Below, in pieces: positions 41,001 through 56,000 of a stretch of DNA of 64,000 nt (within the stretch, counting starts at the first letter, position 1; the number at the start of each line of letters is the position of its first letter). The position numbers were made by a program, and so were the translations under genes. This DNA is from Megaleporinus macrocephalus. Lineage: Eukaryota; Chordata; Actinopteri; Characiformes; Anostomidae. The DNA is taken from contig CM038726.1 in NCBI GenBank assembly GCA_021613375.1, forward strand, positions 11,664,253 through 11,728,252, in the 5' to 3' direction. A model generated the notes under the pieces. It searched no databases, was not told the origin of the DNA, and was given only the letters and a program-made list of their open reading frames with translations.

Positions 41001-44000
41001 CTTGAAGAATACCAGATATAAAAAAGAGGGGATTAGTAACTAGATAGAGAAAGTAAGCCAGTAAAACAGAAAAAAATAGAGAATAAATATGAATACAACT
41101 GCGATTCATACATTTCAGTTAAAATTAGTACATTTCATTCCATTTTCTAGCTCATATTATGAAACTTTGGAGACAAACAATGTTTCACTTAAGGGATAAA
41201 AATGTTCTTAGACTGCAGACGTCACATTAAAAATATATAAATACATATTTTATCTGTATAAACAATGTACTTCCCTATTATATTTATTATACAAAATATT
41301 AAATTAAATCTCTGTGTTTTGTTTGCTTGATTTCATTTTGCATATATGAAATAATATAAGAAAAGTACCTCTGGTTTGTGTACAGTTACAGCAATCTTGT
41401 TGCTCTTCCTCAGTCTCTTCCTTCCCATGGTCCTTGTTCTTACAGCAAGGTAGACAACGCTTCTCAGTGGTTAGGATGAACTCTACAGGACAAATTGTGC
41501 AGTTGTGTGGCCCTGGTCCTTTACACTCCAGACATGACTCATCACAGGGTTTACAGTTATAACTTTGCTCCTGTGAAGAGACATTCATAGAAATAATCTC
41601 CACAATTCACCAGTCCACAATTTTCCAGCTCTGTTGCTGGTGTTTACTTTATGTTTTACAGTTTTCTGTGCTATAAATACACCTAGTTCAAGTAATTAAA
41701 CATTTACTTGTTAGTTAATGTGTTGCATAAATTGTCTTAGAACTAAGGAAACAGTGTACAGTGCATGGCTATTAAATGTGGTCAGCAAAAGAAAGGCAGA
41801 GGTGCAGACCTGCAAAAAAGTCAAGATAAGAAGGAATTTAAACAAAGAGTACCAATGCATCTAATACTTGCATTATAAAACTAAATGATAACACATGATT
41901 TGTTTGCTTTATGTAACTGAATGAAATCAAATGTCTGCCTGGCCAGAACTGCCCTGGTCGACTGTAGTGCTGTTATTGTTAAAAAATAAACTTCTAGAAA
42001 TCAATACCAGTATTTAGCAATGGACATACAGAATGGGACAGAAGTGTACAAAATAAAATAATTTGTCCTTAACTGCATCACTCACTACAGAGCAGCAAAC
42101 TGCCTCTTGCAATGTCGGCACAAAAACTGTTTACTGGGAGCTTCTTGGATTGGGATTCCATGACGGAGCAGCCTAAACAACACTAAGATTACCATGCACA
42201 ATGCCAAGTGTTGGTCGGAGTGATATGAAGCACACCACCACTGGATACAGTATTCTGCATGTGAATCTTGGAATTCAGTAATAATCTCTTGACAGTTACC
42301 TCAAATACAACATATTCCCCCCTGACACATAGCGATTCACAGGCTCCCTCTGAAAGTGTGTGTCCAGGATGGCATGAGCTGCAGTCCTCCACCCCTTTGC
42401 CTGCCAAACATAGATATAAGGGACTACATTTACAAAAAGTAGTAGAATTGTCTCCAGTGAGAAGGGATATAAATACACAGCATCACTTTATATTCACATA
42501 TAAATGTATTTAAACCATTTAAGGTAATGCTCCAGAGTTTTTCAACCTAATCTCTATCTATAGCATCTGTAGCACATGACTGATGACCATAGACAGTTTC
42601 CAGGCTTCAGTATGTACCCCCTTGCTTCTGTTTTTTCTAAGCAAAGGGAAATTACTGTATCTCTGTAATTAACTTAGACAACCAAACATTTAGCATACCA
42701 CAGTATCTATTGGTAATTTTTGAAAGGGTTCTGAATGTGCTCCCCAAGCTTTATGGGAAACCTCTGTACCTGTGCATGTTTTACAGGTGGGGTGGCAGGG
42801 CTCGCAGGTGCTTTGGAGTGTGTTGTGGTAGTGTTGTAAGGGGCAAGCAGACACACAGCGCCCCTGCTTCTGCACAAACAACAGCCCTTCCCTGCAGCTC
42901 ACACACCCCTCATCATCGCCTTGCATACATTCTGCACAGGTCTCCACACACTGCTCACACATCCCTGAGTCTGCGTCTGCGTAGTGACTTCAACAGAGAG
43001 GAAGAGGGGTTGTGTACATGAGTCTGCATGTCTGTGTGTATATAAATATAGTTTAAAATGCAGTAAATATTTGTAGACATTCATAGCATATTTATACAAC
43101 ACAACAAGTCACATGACATTTCTGACATTTATACTATTTTATTCTCTACATTTTTCTCAATATTCTGCAAAAATAAAACACTGGTGAAAAGTCACAGTAA
43201 GTGCAGTAGCATATCGTCAGAGGCCAGCCTGTATCAAATTAATTTCCAGTCTTTTATTTTTTTTATTGTAAGAAAGAAATTATTACAAAATATATGTTAT
43301 GCTAAAATTTTAGTAATTTGTGTGTCCACAATTTCCCCTTTCATTCTTTTCAGGAGACTTGCTTTTTTTTATGAAATCCTAGTATTTTTTCAAACCTTCA
43401 AACCTGGTTGCATTTTCTGCTTTTCACACTCCAAGTAATCACAAACAATTTCAAAGATGTTTAAGTCTGGACCTCTGGGTGGTATTTTCTTTGTTTTTGT
43501 TTATTTCCTTTTCCCAGTAATGGCTTCTTCTTAGCTACAAATGCTTTTTTACCTAAAGTGCTGAGATGTCTCCTCAAAGCACAAAAACAACAGTGGATTT
43601 TTTTCAGGTCTGAACCTAGAGTTTTCTCCAATGTCTCAAAAAAGAGCTTTTAGTATTATTTAGTATTTATCTAGGAAATTAGATAAATTGAGGTCTCTGG
43701 TGTTTATACAGCCCTCAAACACATTTTCTTTCACATTTTCTGTAGGAATGTTGTTTTTGAAAACAATTCAGAAAACAACTGGCCCCTTTAGGAAGTTAAA
43801 AAACTTTTCACAGATCTAAAATAAAAATATTGCACAGACAAAAAAATTGGTAATGCACAGTTGGAAACTACAAGTGCAATGACTTTTTTTAACCCAATCT
43901 AGATCTTTAGCACAGAATAGCCACTGCAGTGAGATTGGAATCCTTTACCTTACTAAGAGAGCGAGCTGGCTCAAATATTTTTTTCTCAAAACCATATATT

Positions 44001-47000
44001 TGTATAACCAATTCCAACAAGCTTACTTAAAGAAGTTATGCCAGAAATAACTAGGCCTCTTCTATCAATAATTAACTTAGCCATGGCTAAATCTCTTAAA
44101 TTAGCTGTAATTAAACCTCAAATTAAGAAACCAAATCTTGATCCCTCTGAGCTATGAAATTATAGACCTATCTCAAATCTCAAATATCTTCGAGAAAGCT
44201 GTAGCACTACAATTACTCATCTACTTTCATATGAATGACATACATTAACATTTTCAGTCTTGGTTTAGGCCTCATCATAGTACTGAAACAGCACTAGTGA
44301 AAATTGTAAACACAGACACATCTGTAAAAAGCTGTCATAGTTGATTCTGATCCGGCCTTCCAAGAACATATCGATAATACTATTAGAATAGCTTTCCTTG
44401 CCAGTTAAATTCCGCATTGAATACAAAATTTCAGGGAGGCCCAGCCAGGCCTGCCGGAGTCACTGCTGCAACTTACTATGTACACTATATACTGTTTTCT
44501 GTTACCCATAGCAGAACTAACTATCCGTGTGTTTTTCTTGTTAAGCTCAACACCTGTGCATCTTCAACTGCCTTGACTGGGTTCTCCTGCTTGCCTGTAT
44601 TCTGGACCAATTTTCCCCTTCATGAAGCTGCGTACTGTCCAGTGCCTTGTGGAAAACTCGCCTGCATACCACTGGTACCTTCCTTTTTGTCTCTATATTG
44701 ATTTATGCATGAAGTACTTATTCGTATTGTATTTGTACTTGTTTTGCTATCCGATGTTGATCAGAAGATGATGGTTTCCCCTTTTTGAAGTCTGGTTTCT
44801 CTCGAGGTTTCTTTCTCTTAATCCAAGTGATTTTTGCCTTGCCACTGCCTTTGGCTTGCTTATTGGGGGTTGGACCCACATTTTTCTGAAAAGCTGCTTT
44901 GTAACAAAATCTGTTGTAAAAGTTGCTCACCCAGGACGACAGTTATCCACGCACTCCTTGCCTTCTCTGTAGAGATGAGCTCTGCAGCTCAGGCACTCGT
45001 GGCTTTGGCGACCCATGCAGCTCAGGCAGTTAGGATGGCATGGCTCACATCTTTGCGTCTCCCCACTAAAGAAACCTGTAGGACACTCATCCACACATGT
45101 CCCATCTGCAAGCACACAACAGTAGCTGTGTGTTAGTCACAGTATCACCGAAAATCTCTGATTTTTTTTGTTAATAACAGTAGTCATATACTTACTAATA
45201 CCTGCCAATTGCCATATATCATTCACATAAATGTTCCTCAGATAATAGGAAATGAGGAAATACGCTACATCACACTAGTCTGCAAGATACACTGAAACCT
45301 ATTTTTCTCTATGGATGTTTTTCACTTTGACATTGTTTTACTACATTTGTCACAGTTGGCTGCACTACTGTACTTTCTCTCTGACTCACTGAGCAGGTAG
45401 TGGTTTGGATAGCAGCTGAGGCACTGGCTGTGGTCCGGACCAGAGCACTGATGGCAGTGCTTGTGGCATAGGTGACACTCGCCCTCCCGGTTGCTGTAAT
45501 GGTGTGAGGGGCAGCTGGTGGGTGTGGCACAGCGCCCATGGCTGTCTGTCTCCAGGCCTTCTGGGCAGCTGGAACAGTCTGTATCCAGTGGACCAGTGCA
45601 GGTTCGACAGGTGCTGTGGCACACTAGACAAAACAAATAACACAAAGATAGGTGTGAGATGACTATAATTATGGGCAGTAATACAGCATCACTTGATTTC
45701 AAGATGCAAATACTACTTTGATAACCACATATTAAATTAAACCAGATAATAAGTCAATATACACCGAAAACATTAATACAACCTCCTTGTTTCTACACTC
45801 ATTGTCCATTTCATCTGTTTCACTTATTATACTTGAGCACTTTGTACTTCTACAATGTCCACCTGTTTCTCCGCATACTTTGCTCCATCTTCACCCTGTT
45901 CGTCAATGGTTAGGACCCCCACAAGATCACCAAAAGCAGGTATTATTGGGGTAGTGGATCATACTTAGCACTGCAGTGACACTGACATGGTGGTGGGGTG
46001 TTAGTGTGTGTTGTGGTAGCACACGCACACTAAGAAGTGCCTAATAGAGTGGACAGTGAGCGGACACAATGTTTAAAAGCTGCAGCAGCCAAAACCTGTT
46101 TGTGTAAAGAAAAGAATAAAGCTTAGAGTGTTGCAAGATGCACAAGGTTGGAAGAAAACTGGCTAACATCCAGACAATTGAGAAGCAAATGTACCAAATG
46201 TGCCAAATCCAACTATTATCTCAGTTTGTTTACCAACTCTTCCAGCACTAAAAATTTCTGGAAAACGGTAAACTCACTTAAAAACAGTCCTTCCAATATC
46301 CCATTCAATATCCTAGTTGATGATCACATAATATCTGACCAGAAAGAACTTTGTCATGTTTTTAATGTACAGTTTGCTACAGTTGGTCATATATTTAGAA
46401 ATGCAGAAACTTGTCTTTGATTGAGCGTGTCCCCACGTCTACTACCACCCAGCGCCATGGTGTCTTCATGCTCCAAACCCTCTCCCCATGTACAGTGTTT
46501 AATGCTCTCGCTACTATTAAGCCTCAGAAATGTACAGGTGTGGATGGTCTGGATCCTTGCTTATTTTAGAGCATGTCACATATACTTCTATCCTTTCCAT
46601 TTTATCTGGCAGAATTCTACGCATCTGGAAAACAACTGATGTTATTTCGCTGCATAAACGTGGAGAGGCGGCAGATATGTCTAGCAAAAATTTTAGAATC
46701 TTTTTTAAATTGGCAACTTAAATCATTCCTTATTATCTAATTTCCAGTCTGGTTTCAGAAAAACACAATACCATCTCTGCAACTACACTGGTTTTAAATG
46801 ACCTATACACGGCCTTAGACAGGAAGAAGCACTGTGCTAACATTTTTATTGATCTAACAAAAGCTTTTGACACTGTTAGCCACAGTCTTCTCCAGGCACA
46901 CAAGATGCAATGCAGTGGGCCAAAAATCACCTCTTAGATTCTGGGTAACCATAAATCTAATCCAACTTCTATTGACAAAGGGGTGCCACAAGATTCAGTC

Positions 47001-50000
47001 CTGGGTCCAGTTTTATTTAACAAATATATAAATGATCTTGCTGCCTCTACCTCAGACTGCAAAGTGCACCTGACTTAATTTTTAGACAGGCGTCCGCCCT
47101 GGATTCAGTCCATCTTTCTGCTCTAAGGTTCATTACTGGTGACCTTTACAGTACTCACAGATTGTACCAAAAAGTAGGCTTACCCTCATTAGCAGCTTGA
47201 CAGGAATCACACTGGCTTATTTTTATTTTTAACTCGCTCTCATTGATTTCTTTAAACAGCTGTAATTATCAGACTCGCTCTGCTGATTGAATTACCTGTC
47301 AGGTTCCCAGAGTATTTACTACATTCACTACAAGAAACTTTTGTCCTTTTATTTGTCTAATTTTTCTGTTTTACCTTTAGCCATTTTATTTATTTATTTT
47401 TTCATTTCACCTTTTTTTGGCCCTTTACCTTTTTATTTTATTTTTCTGTCCTTTTATTTATCCAATTCTGGTTTTACATTTTGTTTTATTTTCATCATTT
47501 ACTTTCTTCATAATCTTTCATTGATATGTTATTTATTTGTATTTAATTTACTTCATTTTTTAATCTTCTATTACTTAATTGTGTTTATATTCTATTGTCT
47601 AATTATTATCTCTTTATTTCAGTGTTTTATATTTTTAGCTTGTCCACTTATCCTTTTATTTTGATTTATTTATTTATTTTAATTCTTATATTTTTTGCCT
47701 GTTTTTCTAATATTTGTATCATTTAATTTTTATTGTTTATGAAAATTATTTGTTTATTCCTTATTTTAGCTTCATTGATTAAATATTTTATTCTAATTTT
47801 AATGTATTTTTAGTCCCTTTAAGATGTAAATGCTCGGTTGCATTGTAAATAACGGTTACCCTCAATGTATTACCGAGTGAAATTGTAGTGAAATTGACGT
47901 GATTGACTGATTGATGTTTGTTGCTTAAATTTTGCTACAATTACAAAGCTGAAGTTACTAACAAACCCTCCTATCTAATATTCTTTTCTGTATATGGAAA
48001 AGATTTGAGTGACTACTGACTTCTAATATTTGTGAGCAACTTCATGCAAATTGTCTTGGTTGACTGACTATTTTTAGATAAAGTAAGTGTAAATGTGTAA
48101 ATTTGCTTTCTTTTCACTGAACAATTCCTTTAAACTATAATTATATAACTTGTTTTTTTATATAGAACAAATTGATTCCATATAAAAACTTTCAATACAT
48201 ACACTGGCAAATTGTAAATTACAAATAAAAAAACCTGAAACTGTCCACATGTGTTTATACTCACCCATGCATTCCCCAGACCTGCTGTCCCTGTAAGTAC
48301 GTGAAGGGCAGGCTGAGACACATGCTCTGTTGTGGAGGGTGCTGGCAGGATCAGCGCAGGTATCACAATCATTAGGGCCTGGCCCGTCACACAGTTTGCA
48401 GTCTGAATGACAATGCATACAGAATCCTTGCTCTGTGTCCTCAAAAAACCCACCAGGGCACACTGATATACACTCTCCCTCATGCAAGAAAGCAATCTTC
48501 TCACACTCTGCACATGTGGAAGTGGAGAGAGCGAGAGAAACAGAATAAGGTGTGAGTATGAGTGAAAGTAATCTAATTACAAATAAGTGTACCACTACTT
48601 TGATTCATAATACACAGATGGCTATTACATGTTATAAACAACACATTACATTACAAATTTATTTGGGTATCGTACCATTTTTCAATGGTACAAGCCATTT
48701 TTGTGACTTAGTTTGACACAGATATGCATACAAGGTATATCTATCAGGAATCCATAGTGTGTCCCTTTACTTACTTGTACACTGGCCTTCCTCCGAGCAC
48801 AGTAGACAGGCCTGTGGGCACTGCACACACTTGCCCCCTTGTACAGTGTGTGCAGGAGGACACGATGACCTACACTGGTGTTCATGAAGCAGTAAGTTCT
48901 CCTGACAGCTGAGACAATGTGTGGCATTGTGCTCACATGATGTGCAGCCCGGCGCACAGTTCTTACACACCAGCCCTGCAGGGTAGCCTCTGTAAGAGAG
49001 CGCATGCACAACCACAGATAACTTACAGATATGTCTCCTTCTCCATCATCTGAAAACATGCATGCATACAAACTTCCCATTTATACAAATAAAGTATGAT
49101 TTAACATTTTAATAGCTTGTAATTTCTTGTAATCCCAGTGCCCAGGGTGAAATTTTCGGACTTGACAACTTTTATTTGATCACCATTCAAAGCAATCATC
49201 AATTTTTGAAATCTCTGACCTCACAGCACTGCCACCTGATCACTATTCAAAGCAATTAGCAAATTCTTATTACCATCCCAAATAGTATCCTTCACAAGAG
49301 AAGACAAAAACCTTTACTTTCAATGTAAGTTATTATAAGAAGATTTTATTGTAACTAGTTTTGAAGCATTTCTATTAGTCAAATCATCATAAAACTTTGA
49401 CACCATGTGAAGGACAGCTGCCCTGCTCAAATGAAAACTTAAAATGCAGATACTTTTTTTTCTTTAAACAATGACAATATACCTGTCCCACCCTAAACAG
49501 AGCAGTTATTACATGCTGCCATCTCAGAAAATTCCAACAAGAAGTTGATTGTTAGGAAGCCAACTTCAGCCTCATGTTAAAACTATACTAAGTCTCAAAA
49601 AAACTTTGTTACATGCTTGTTTAAGGGCATGTAATGCTGGTTTAGTTGGTCACCCAGCATATGCTGATTTTACTGGTGACCAGTGACGTTATGCTGAGTA
49701 TGCTGGTCTTTCTAGCAGGGTACAAAAGGATAATCCTTATCAGAAAATGTTTTTAGCATTCATAAGTCTAAATCAGCTTATCAAGGAGAAGTAGTAATAT
49801 TAGGTGGAATCTGAACTAATTTAAAATTCCTTAGCTATCTAATATAGCAAGGGCGTAGAATTAACGTGTAAGTCACTTAAAGTCATGTTCATAAAATGAG
49901 TCCATCATAATAACGTTAGTGGCAATGCTAGGGTTTGGTCCACAGCATGCAGCAGGCTAATATCGTCTGTAGCTATGAATAACATGGTTTGGAAATGAAC

Positions 50001-53000
50001 TGCACAACAAACTGCCAACTGCCAGTTCTCTTAATTCTCCCAGAGCAGCATGTCTAACGGTTGAAGCTCTCTGTCAGAGACCTGTTTTATTTACACTATG
50101 GCTGAAGTAAAGTAAACAAGTCTCTAGATGTAAACTCATTTCTTATTGGTTTGAAAGTGGCAACACTATCTGAATGAAGATATGTCTTGTACTTTTATTT
50201 ACACATTGAGAAAGATTTTTGTTCTGTTACTTTGTTAGTTTTGAGGAGATTATGCAGCTTCATCTACTTTTACTATTGCTGATGTATGAGACTGGTTTTA
50301 TTTGCACTATGGCTAAAGTAAACGGAGATATAAACTACTTCTTTGTGAGTTGTTAGATTTACATGAATTTAACATTATATAATTCATGAATGAAATAATG
50401 AATTGTTATTGAGAGTTGTATAGAATAGCATATGTAGTATATTGTAGTATACTGTAGTATACTCATAGGTCCTGACCAATGTCAAGAGCAAATGTACGCT
50501 CATGTAATGTAGCATAAACTGCTAGGGAGCCTAAATTTAAACTTCATTTGAGCTGTCCTGACAATCAGGGGTAGCTCATTTTATATTGCTTATACTGTTT
50601 ATCGTTGTTAATATTTTTAACTTTAGATTTTTTCACATCTCTTTATTTTAAATATTTTCAGATCTTTTCACATAATCTCTCACACCATGTTGTTTTTGCA
50701 TCAAAGTAGCATCCATAAGAGTACTGATACATGTTGTTTTGATAAGCAGTACAGGTAACTATACACATCCCAAAATTATACTATTCAAACACCAGTGCAG
50801 TGCAGTTGCAGTTACTTTAAGTTATGATGCATCAATGCATTTGTTCACTCCTACCTAGTACAGGTCAAGTTCTCTAATTTTATGTTTATGTACATACACT
50901 ACACAAGTAATCAAGATTTCTAACCTGAAACACTGGCGAACACACTGTCCATTCTGCAGGTAGAGGGTGCTCTTGCGAGTTGACAGGCAACGAGTGCAGC
51001 GCTGCTCATCCTGGCACTGGGCACAGCCCTGAGGGCATGCTTTGCACTGGCCACTCTCCTTACTGCCAAAGGTGGCCACCGGGCATCGGGCCACACATAG
51101 CTGCTCTGTGCTTAGATATCGACCTAAAACACAGATACACACACACAATTTAAGCATAGATGAAATATTGTTAGGTTAGTCTAACAGTGTTTGTAGGTGG
51201 ATGATATGAACTCAATCATATCCATACATCACAACATATTTACTATGTGCTATCTCAAAAGTTTCCCATCTCAAAACAATCTAATCATTTGTATGTAAAT
51301 AAATTGTAAAATAATTTAAATTCTGTGTTGCTGTATTTATACATTTTTTTTAACTTTATTTTGTAGCTACAAAATAGGAAATTATTGTTCAAAAGTAGTT
51401 TTAAGTGGCTGGTTGTGGTCGATGGCAACAAATTCCCTAATAGAGACCCAATAGCATTCATTTTTGTATTCATCAGAGCAGAGCCCAGATCCCAGCATCT
51501 AAATGCAGTATTGGTATCCACAGTCAGCATATTGATACCACAAAGTGTATGCATGCTACAATGTGACATGTGCATGTCTCTAGTAGATGGAACTTATCAT
51601 GTCAGGATCGTGGATTGACAAGCAAAAATAAAAACATATATGGCAAATCTGTAATGCCAGTACTTCTAGGAAAAGCAATGGTAGTGGGTGATATACTGGT
51701 TGCAATTTTCCCTAAGGTAATAATTTTGCTATTATACCAACTTTCTGTAGTCCCTCATCTCCCACTGGCTGGTCAGTTATAGTTAGTCCAGGTTGTAATC
51801 AAGAAAATAAACAAAAAATGGACGGATAGATTCAAACCCAGACCTGTCACACAGGTGCTGCACTGATTCTTCTGCTTGCCCCAGCACGCCTCACAAGATG
51901 GATGGCATGCCTCACACTCACCACTGTCTGAATGACACATGAACATGGTTGTTTGAGAAGGTTTTTATCTAGAGCATTTTTTCATACATGCACTACCCCA
52001 GAAGGGATACAGGTAAAAAACTGTTTGAGGAAATGTTTTGTAATGTGTGCACATGCTTTCTTTATTTATGACCAGGGTTTCTTAATTCATTCTCACAGTT
52101 TATTCATTTGTTGATTGTAATGCTTCTTTTGCAATGCTCAATAATGCTCAAATGATGCCCAAATAAAAATTATATATTATAAATCTAAGCACATCAAAAC
52201 CTTAGACACTTTAGGGGATCTGTTATGCTATTTGTGCACAATAAAATGAAACCATGTACACTATTAAAAGATGTATGTAAATAAAATATTAATTGTGGTA
52301 ATTAATTCAACAATTGTTAATTTAGGAAAGGAATGAATCAAAGTATGGCCACAAATAAAAGAAAACATGAATTAATTACAAACATTCCCCAAAATAACTT
52401 TTTTCCCCTGTCCCCTCCAGGGGCACCATATACAACATACCCTGCAAAACATGGCAAGCAGGTCTAGTAGAAAGACCAAGAAATTCCAAGCAAATAATCA
52501 TCAATGCACAAAACGTTCAGCCTTGGCAGTTGGAATAAATTTTTATTGATTTATTTATTTTTTATATCTAATATCATAGCATATTGTCATATCTTTTAGC
52601 ATCGCATCAGTAAAGATGCACATCCTTCATGTAGATGCACAAGATGCACATCATCATGTACGGTAATTTGTGATGTTCTGTACAGTGATTCATTAGGACA
52701 CTCTTAAGCATCTTTGCTATAAAATCCAGCCAATAAGGTCATATCATAAAATAAATGTTATAAATAGAAAGATTTTGTTGTGGAATCAATTTTATGATTC
52801 ACTAAAATTATTAAGATAATGGCAAAGAATGGTGCTCACCAGAGAGATAGGTTTTAGTAGGGCATATGTCTTGTACTGACACACACTCTCCGCTGGCCAG
52901 GACCAGGCCTTGACCGCAGCTGACACATTCAGTGTCTCCTGGTCCACTGCACATTTGGCAGTCTGTGTGACACTCCTCACACTCCTGAGTGTCCTCGTCC

Positions 53001-56000
53001 CCGTAGAAACCCTCTGGACACTCTCGCACACATGTCCCATCTGCAGGAAACATGCATTTTATTGCCCATTATGTTCAAGGTAGTACCTGGTCTACTGGAA
53101 TATCTTCCAAAGTAAAAAAAAAAACAAATGCACTGCTTACCACTTGCACTCTCTCTCACACTGTGCATTCACATAAACATCTTTTTAAACTTTTTACTTA
53201 CAAAAAACATTCCTAAAGTCTGTAATCTACCAAACACTGACTATAATAAATAGTTAAAAAATAGTTGTTGCGCAACTGAAATTTGTCTAGAGACACAAAA
53301 AAAAGATAACTTCTAAATGTAGGAAAGATTTTTTTCCCTTAAAACAGAAGTCTTTGAAAGTTTCAGGATGCAATTACATTTTAGCCCACATACCTCAGTG
53401 AAGATTGTGTGTGTAATTTGTATTCCTATTTTATATTCATATCAATAATGTGCTGCACAGTTGTTCATTTCACTGGAAAATCATTCATGAACAAACCATA
53501 ATATTTCTTGTCCCGTAAGGTTCAGCTTAGTTGTCTTTAGTTAATTTTATTTATTTATTTGTTATTTTGATAAAATACTTAAGTCTAAACATGGTCTAAG
53601 TGACATGTCTAGAGCTTTAACCCGTGGAGAGGTACAGACCCAGTATGTTTAACCAGTATGAATCTGGTAAAATTCTCTCATTATATAGTTCTTGCGCTCA
53701 AACAAAACACAACAAAGCAACACAAGACAATAACTATAACTATTATTATTAATAATTATTACTAATAATAGGTTATAGTCTTACCTGATAAAAAAAGGTC
53801 AGTCTCACACCATTGGCACTCCTCCTCATCGCAGCTGACGCAGTCATGCTCACAAGCCACACAGCTCATTGTGTCCTCTACAGGGTACGTCTTAGCAGGG
53901 CAGTGCTTATAGCAGCCCTCTTCATACCTGCACCACACATTCAACAACACGTGTATTATTGTTCTAGTCATAACTAACCAAAGTCTCCACTACACAGATA
54001 ATTCTCTCTTTCAGAGAAGATTATCTTACTTATAATAGCCATCAATGCAGGACAGGCAGTGTTTGGGATTATCTGTAACAGAGGAGGACAAGTTATACAT
54101 TATTTTTTCAGTGAATTACAAGCACAATCAACAACAAAAAAGTCTATTAAAAAAACCCGCTTCATTATGTGTTGAATTTCATGACTTTATATAGGCTTAT
54201 AGACATCACATGATATTGCTTTCAAATTTTGCCCTGATAAAGGCCTACACTCATTATGGCTTAATAAATAACACTCTGCATAGGGTAGCAATAAGCTTTG
54301 CTTTGAAAGGCTTATCTGTGTGAAAACGAACTCCTCTGTGTCCCATGGCCTGTGTGGTAGCTGTACCACTGCTTAGCTAGCTAGTTATTTTCTTTAAAAC
54401 AGGACTATGATACAGTCAAAGTAAATTCTGTGAATTAAACTCAAAAGACAGTCATTGAAAAGACAATTTCTTAAAATTATTTTTATGCTAATATAACTGT
54501 CTTCAGGTTAAAGCAGGTTGAAGAAGAATTGTCTGTCCAATCACTGTTAGAATAAATATGAATGGTGCTACTGAAATATGAGCATTAGATGACGAAATAA
54601 ATGCATGTTCTACTGTAATCTGGTGCACTCTATAAAAAGTCTGTGTTAGTCCAGTTACCTCAAATAAGGTTGTGTCCTGTTCTCCCCTATTATCTGTAAA
54701 GTACTAAGGTGTTTCTGATTATAGAAAGAGTGGCAATTAAGCTACATATGAAATTTACAGAGCACTTACAGAGCACACATTTCTTGCACCCTTCCTCACA
54801 TGCCATGCAGTCATCATACTCTGGGTCCTCAATCTCCCCTACACATGTAAACACACAGTGATGGTCAGTGACATATCACACAATTTTCCACTTACCCCAG
54901 ATATAGTTTATTAGCCGTGTCATTGCTGTTAAAACAAAAGCTTGTGCCTCCAATATAGTTATTGGAGAATAAAATAAAAACATTCCCAACATTTCATTTT
55001 TTTATCCAAGTTTAGACAATTTTTAATTTTGGTATAACAAAGAGCAGCAGGATTTTTTAAAAGAACAACATGGTTTAGCTCTGGCAGCGAAAATATAGAA
55101 TCAGAAATTACACAAATACGTTTTTTTGAGATTACTTAACAATTAAAGTTTGCACAATGCTAATTGTGGTCTAGCAGCACCAGTGGTAAATTTAAGAAAC
55201 AAACTTTGGACACCAAATATTTCTTGGCTAAACAATTACTTTGGGGTAAAATGAAAATGTGATCATGTCTTTATTGCTTGAGTTTTATGGCATGATTACT
55301 ATGTCTATATTAAATAAGTACAGCTCTGTATGTCCTGAAAGAACTTGGCCTCTTACCTTCTCCACATTCGAGTGGCATGCAGGTTCCATGGCTGAGGTAG
55401 TATGAACTGTTGCATCTGAGGCAATGTGTGGCAGAGGAGCAAAGTCTGCAGTGATCTGGACATGGCTCACACGTCTTCAACATGGTATGGAAATGAGCCT
55501 CGGGGCATGCAGTAACACACTCTCCTCCAGATAGGTATCGATCCAGGCCAAACTTATCTATAAAACATTGCAACAAAGGCATATAATGTCCTTAAATATA
55601 TGTCACACTGCTCAGCATTTAAATTAAGTGAAAATATGGATATCAATATGTGCAGTCTTCAAAGCTCCTTTTGTTCATATAACACCACCTATTACACTCT
55701 TGCCTCAAAACTGTTTGCTACTAAGCTTGTAAATGTCGGGTTGCTGGCTGTTAACTGTATGGTGTAGGGGGATAGATTAAATTTTATATTGGAGATTTCA
55801 GAACATTACATTACATGTTTTGTTATTAAACATTCCACCTGATTAACATATTTTTAAGAGAGAATTGTGGAGAATTTTGTGGTGGGCTTTGAGCGCTTTA
55901 ACCCTTGGATCAATGGCTAAAGAAACATGCACACAGGGCAGTTCATAGCTTCGCCTCTGTGATCCAGCATGTGTCTAAAAATGGAAAAAAAAAACCCTCT

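Noticed and set aside
47287..47664. 125-codon plus-strand open frame
   Set aside because: It is a T-rich, low-complexity Phe/Leu/Ile frame in the 3' part of a LINE remnant, with no codon structure or homology.
48682..49080. 132-codon minus-strand frame (and the 127-codon frame at 48130-48513)
   Set aside because: Both overlap the true pcsk5 exons 48775-48989 and 48265-48507 in a shifted frame; the Cys-repeat frame is the real one.
51928..52839. Alternative terminal exon for the soluble PC5A form
   Set aside because: Mammalian PCSK5 has a short alternative 3' exon downstream of the equivalent position. I looked here for a Cys-rich PLAC-like end (LCCKTC-type) on the minus strand and saw none, but a diverged exon cannot be excluded by eye.
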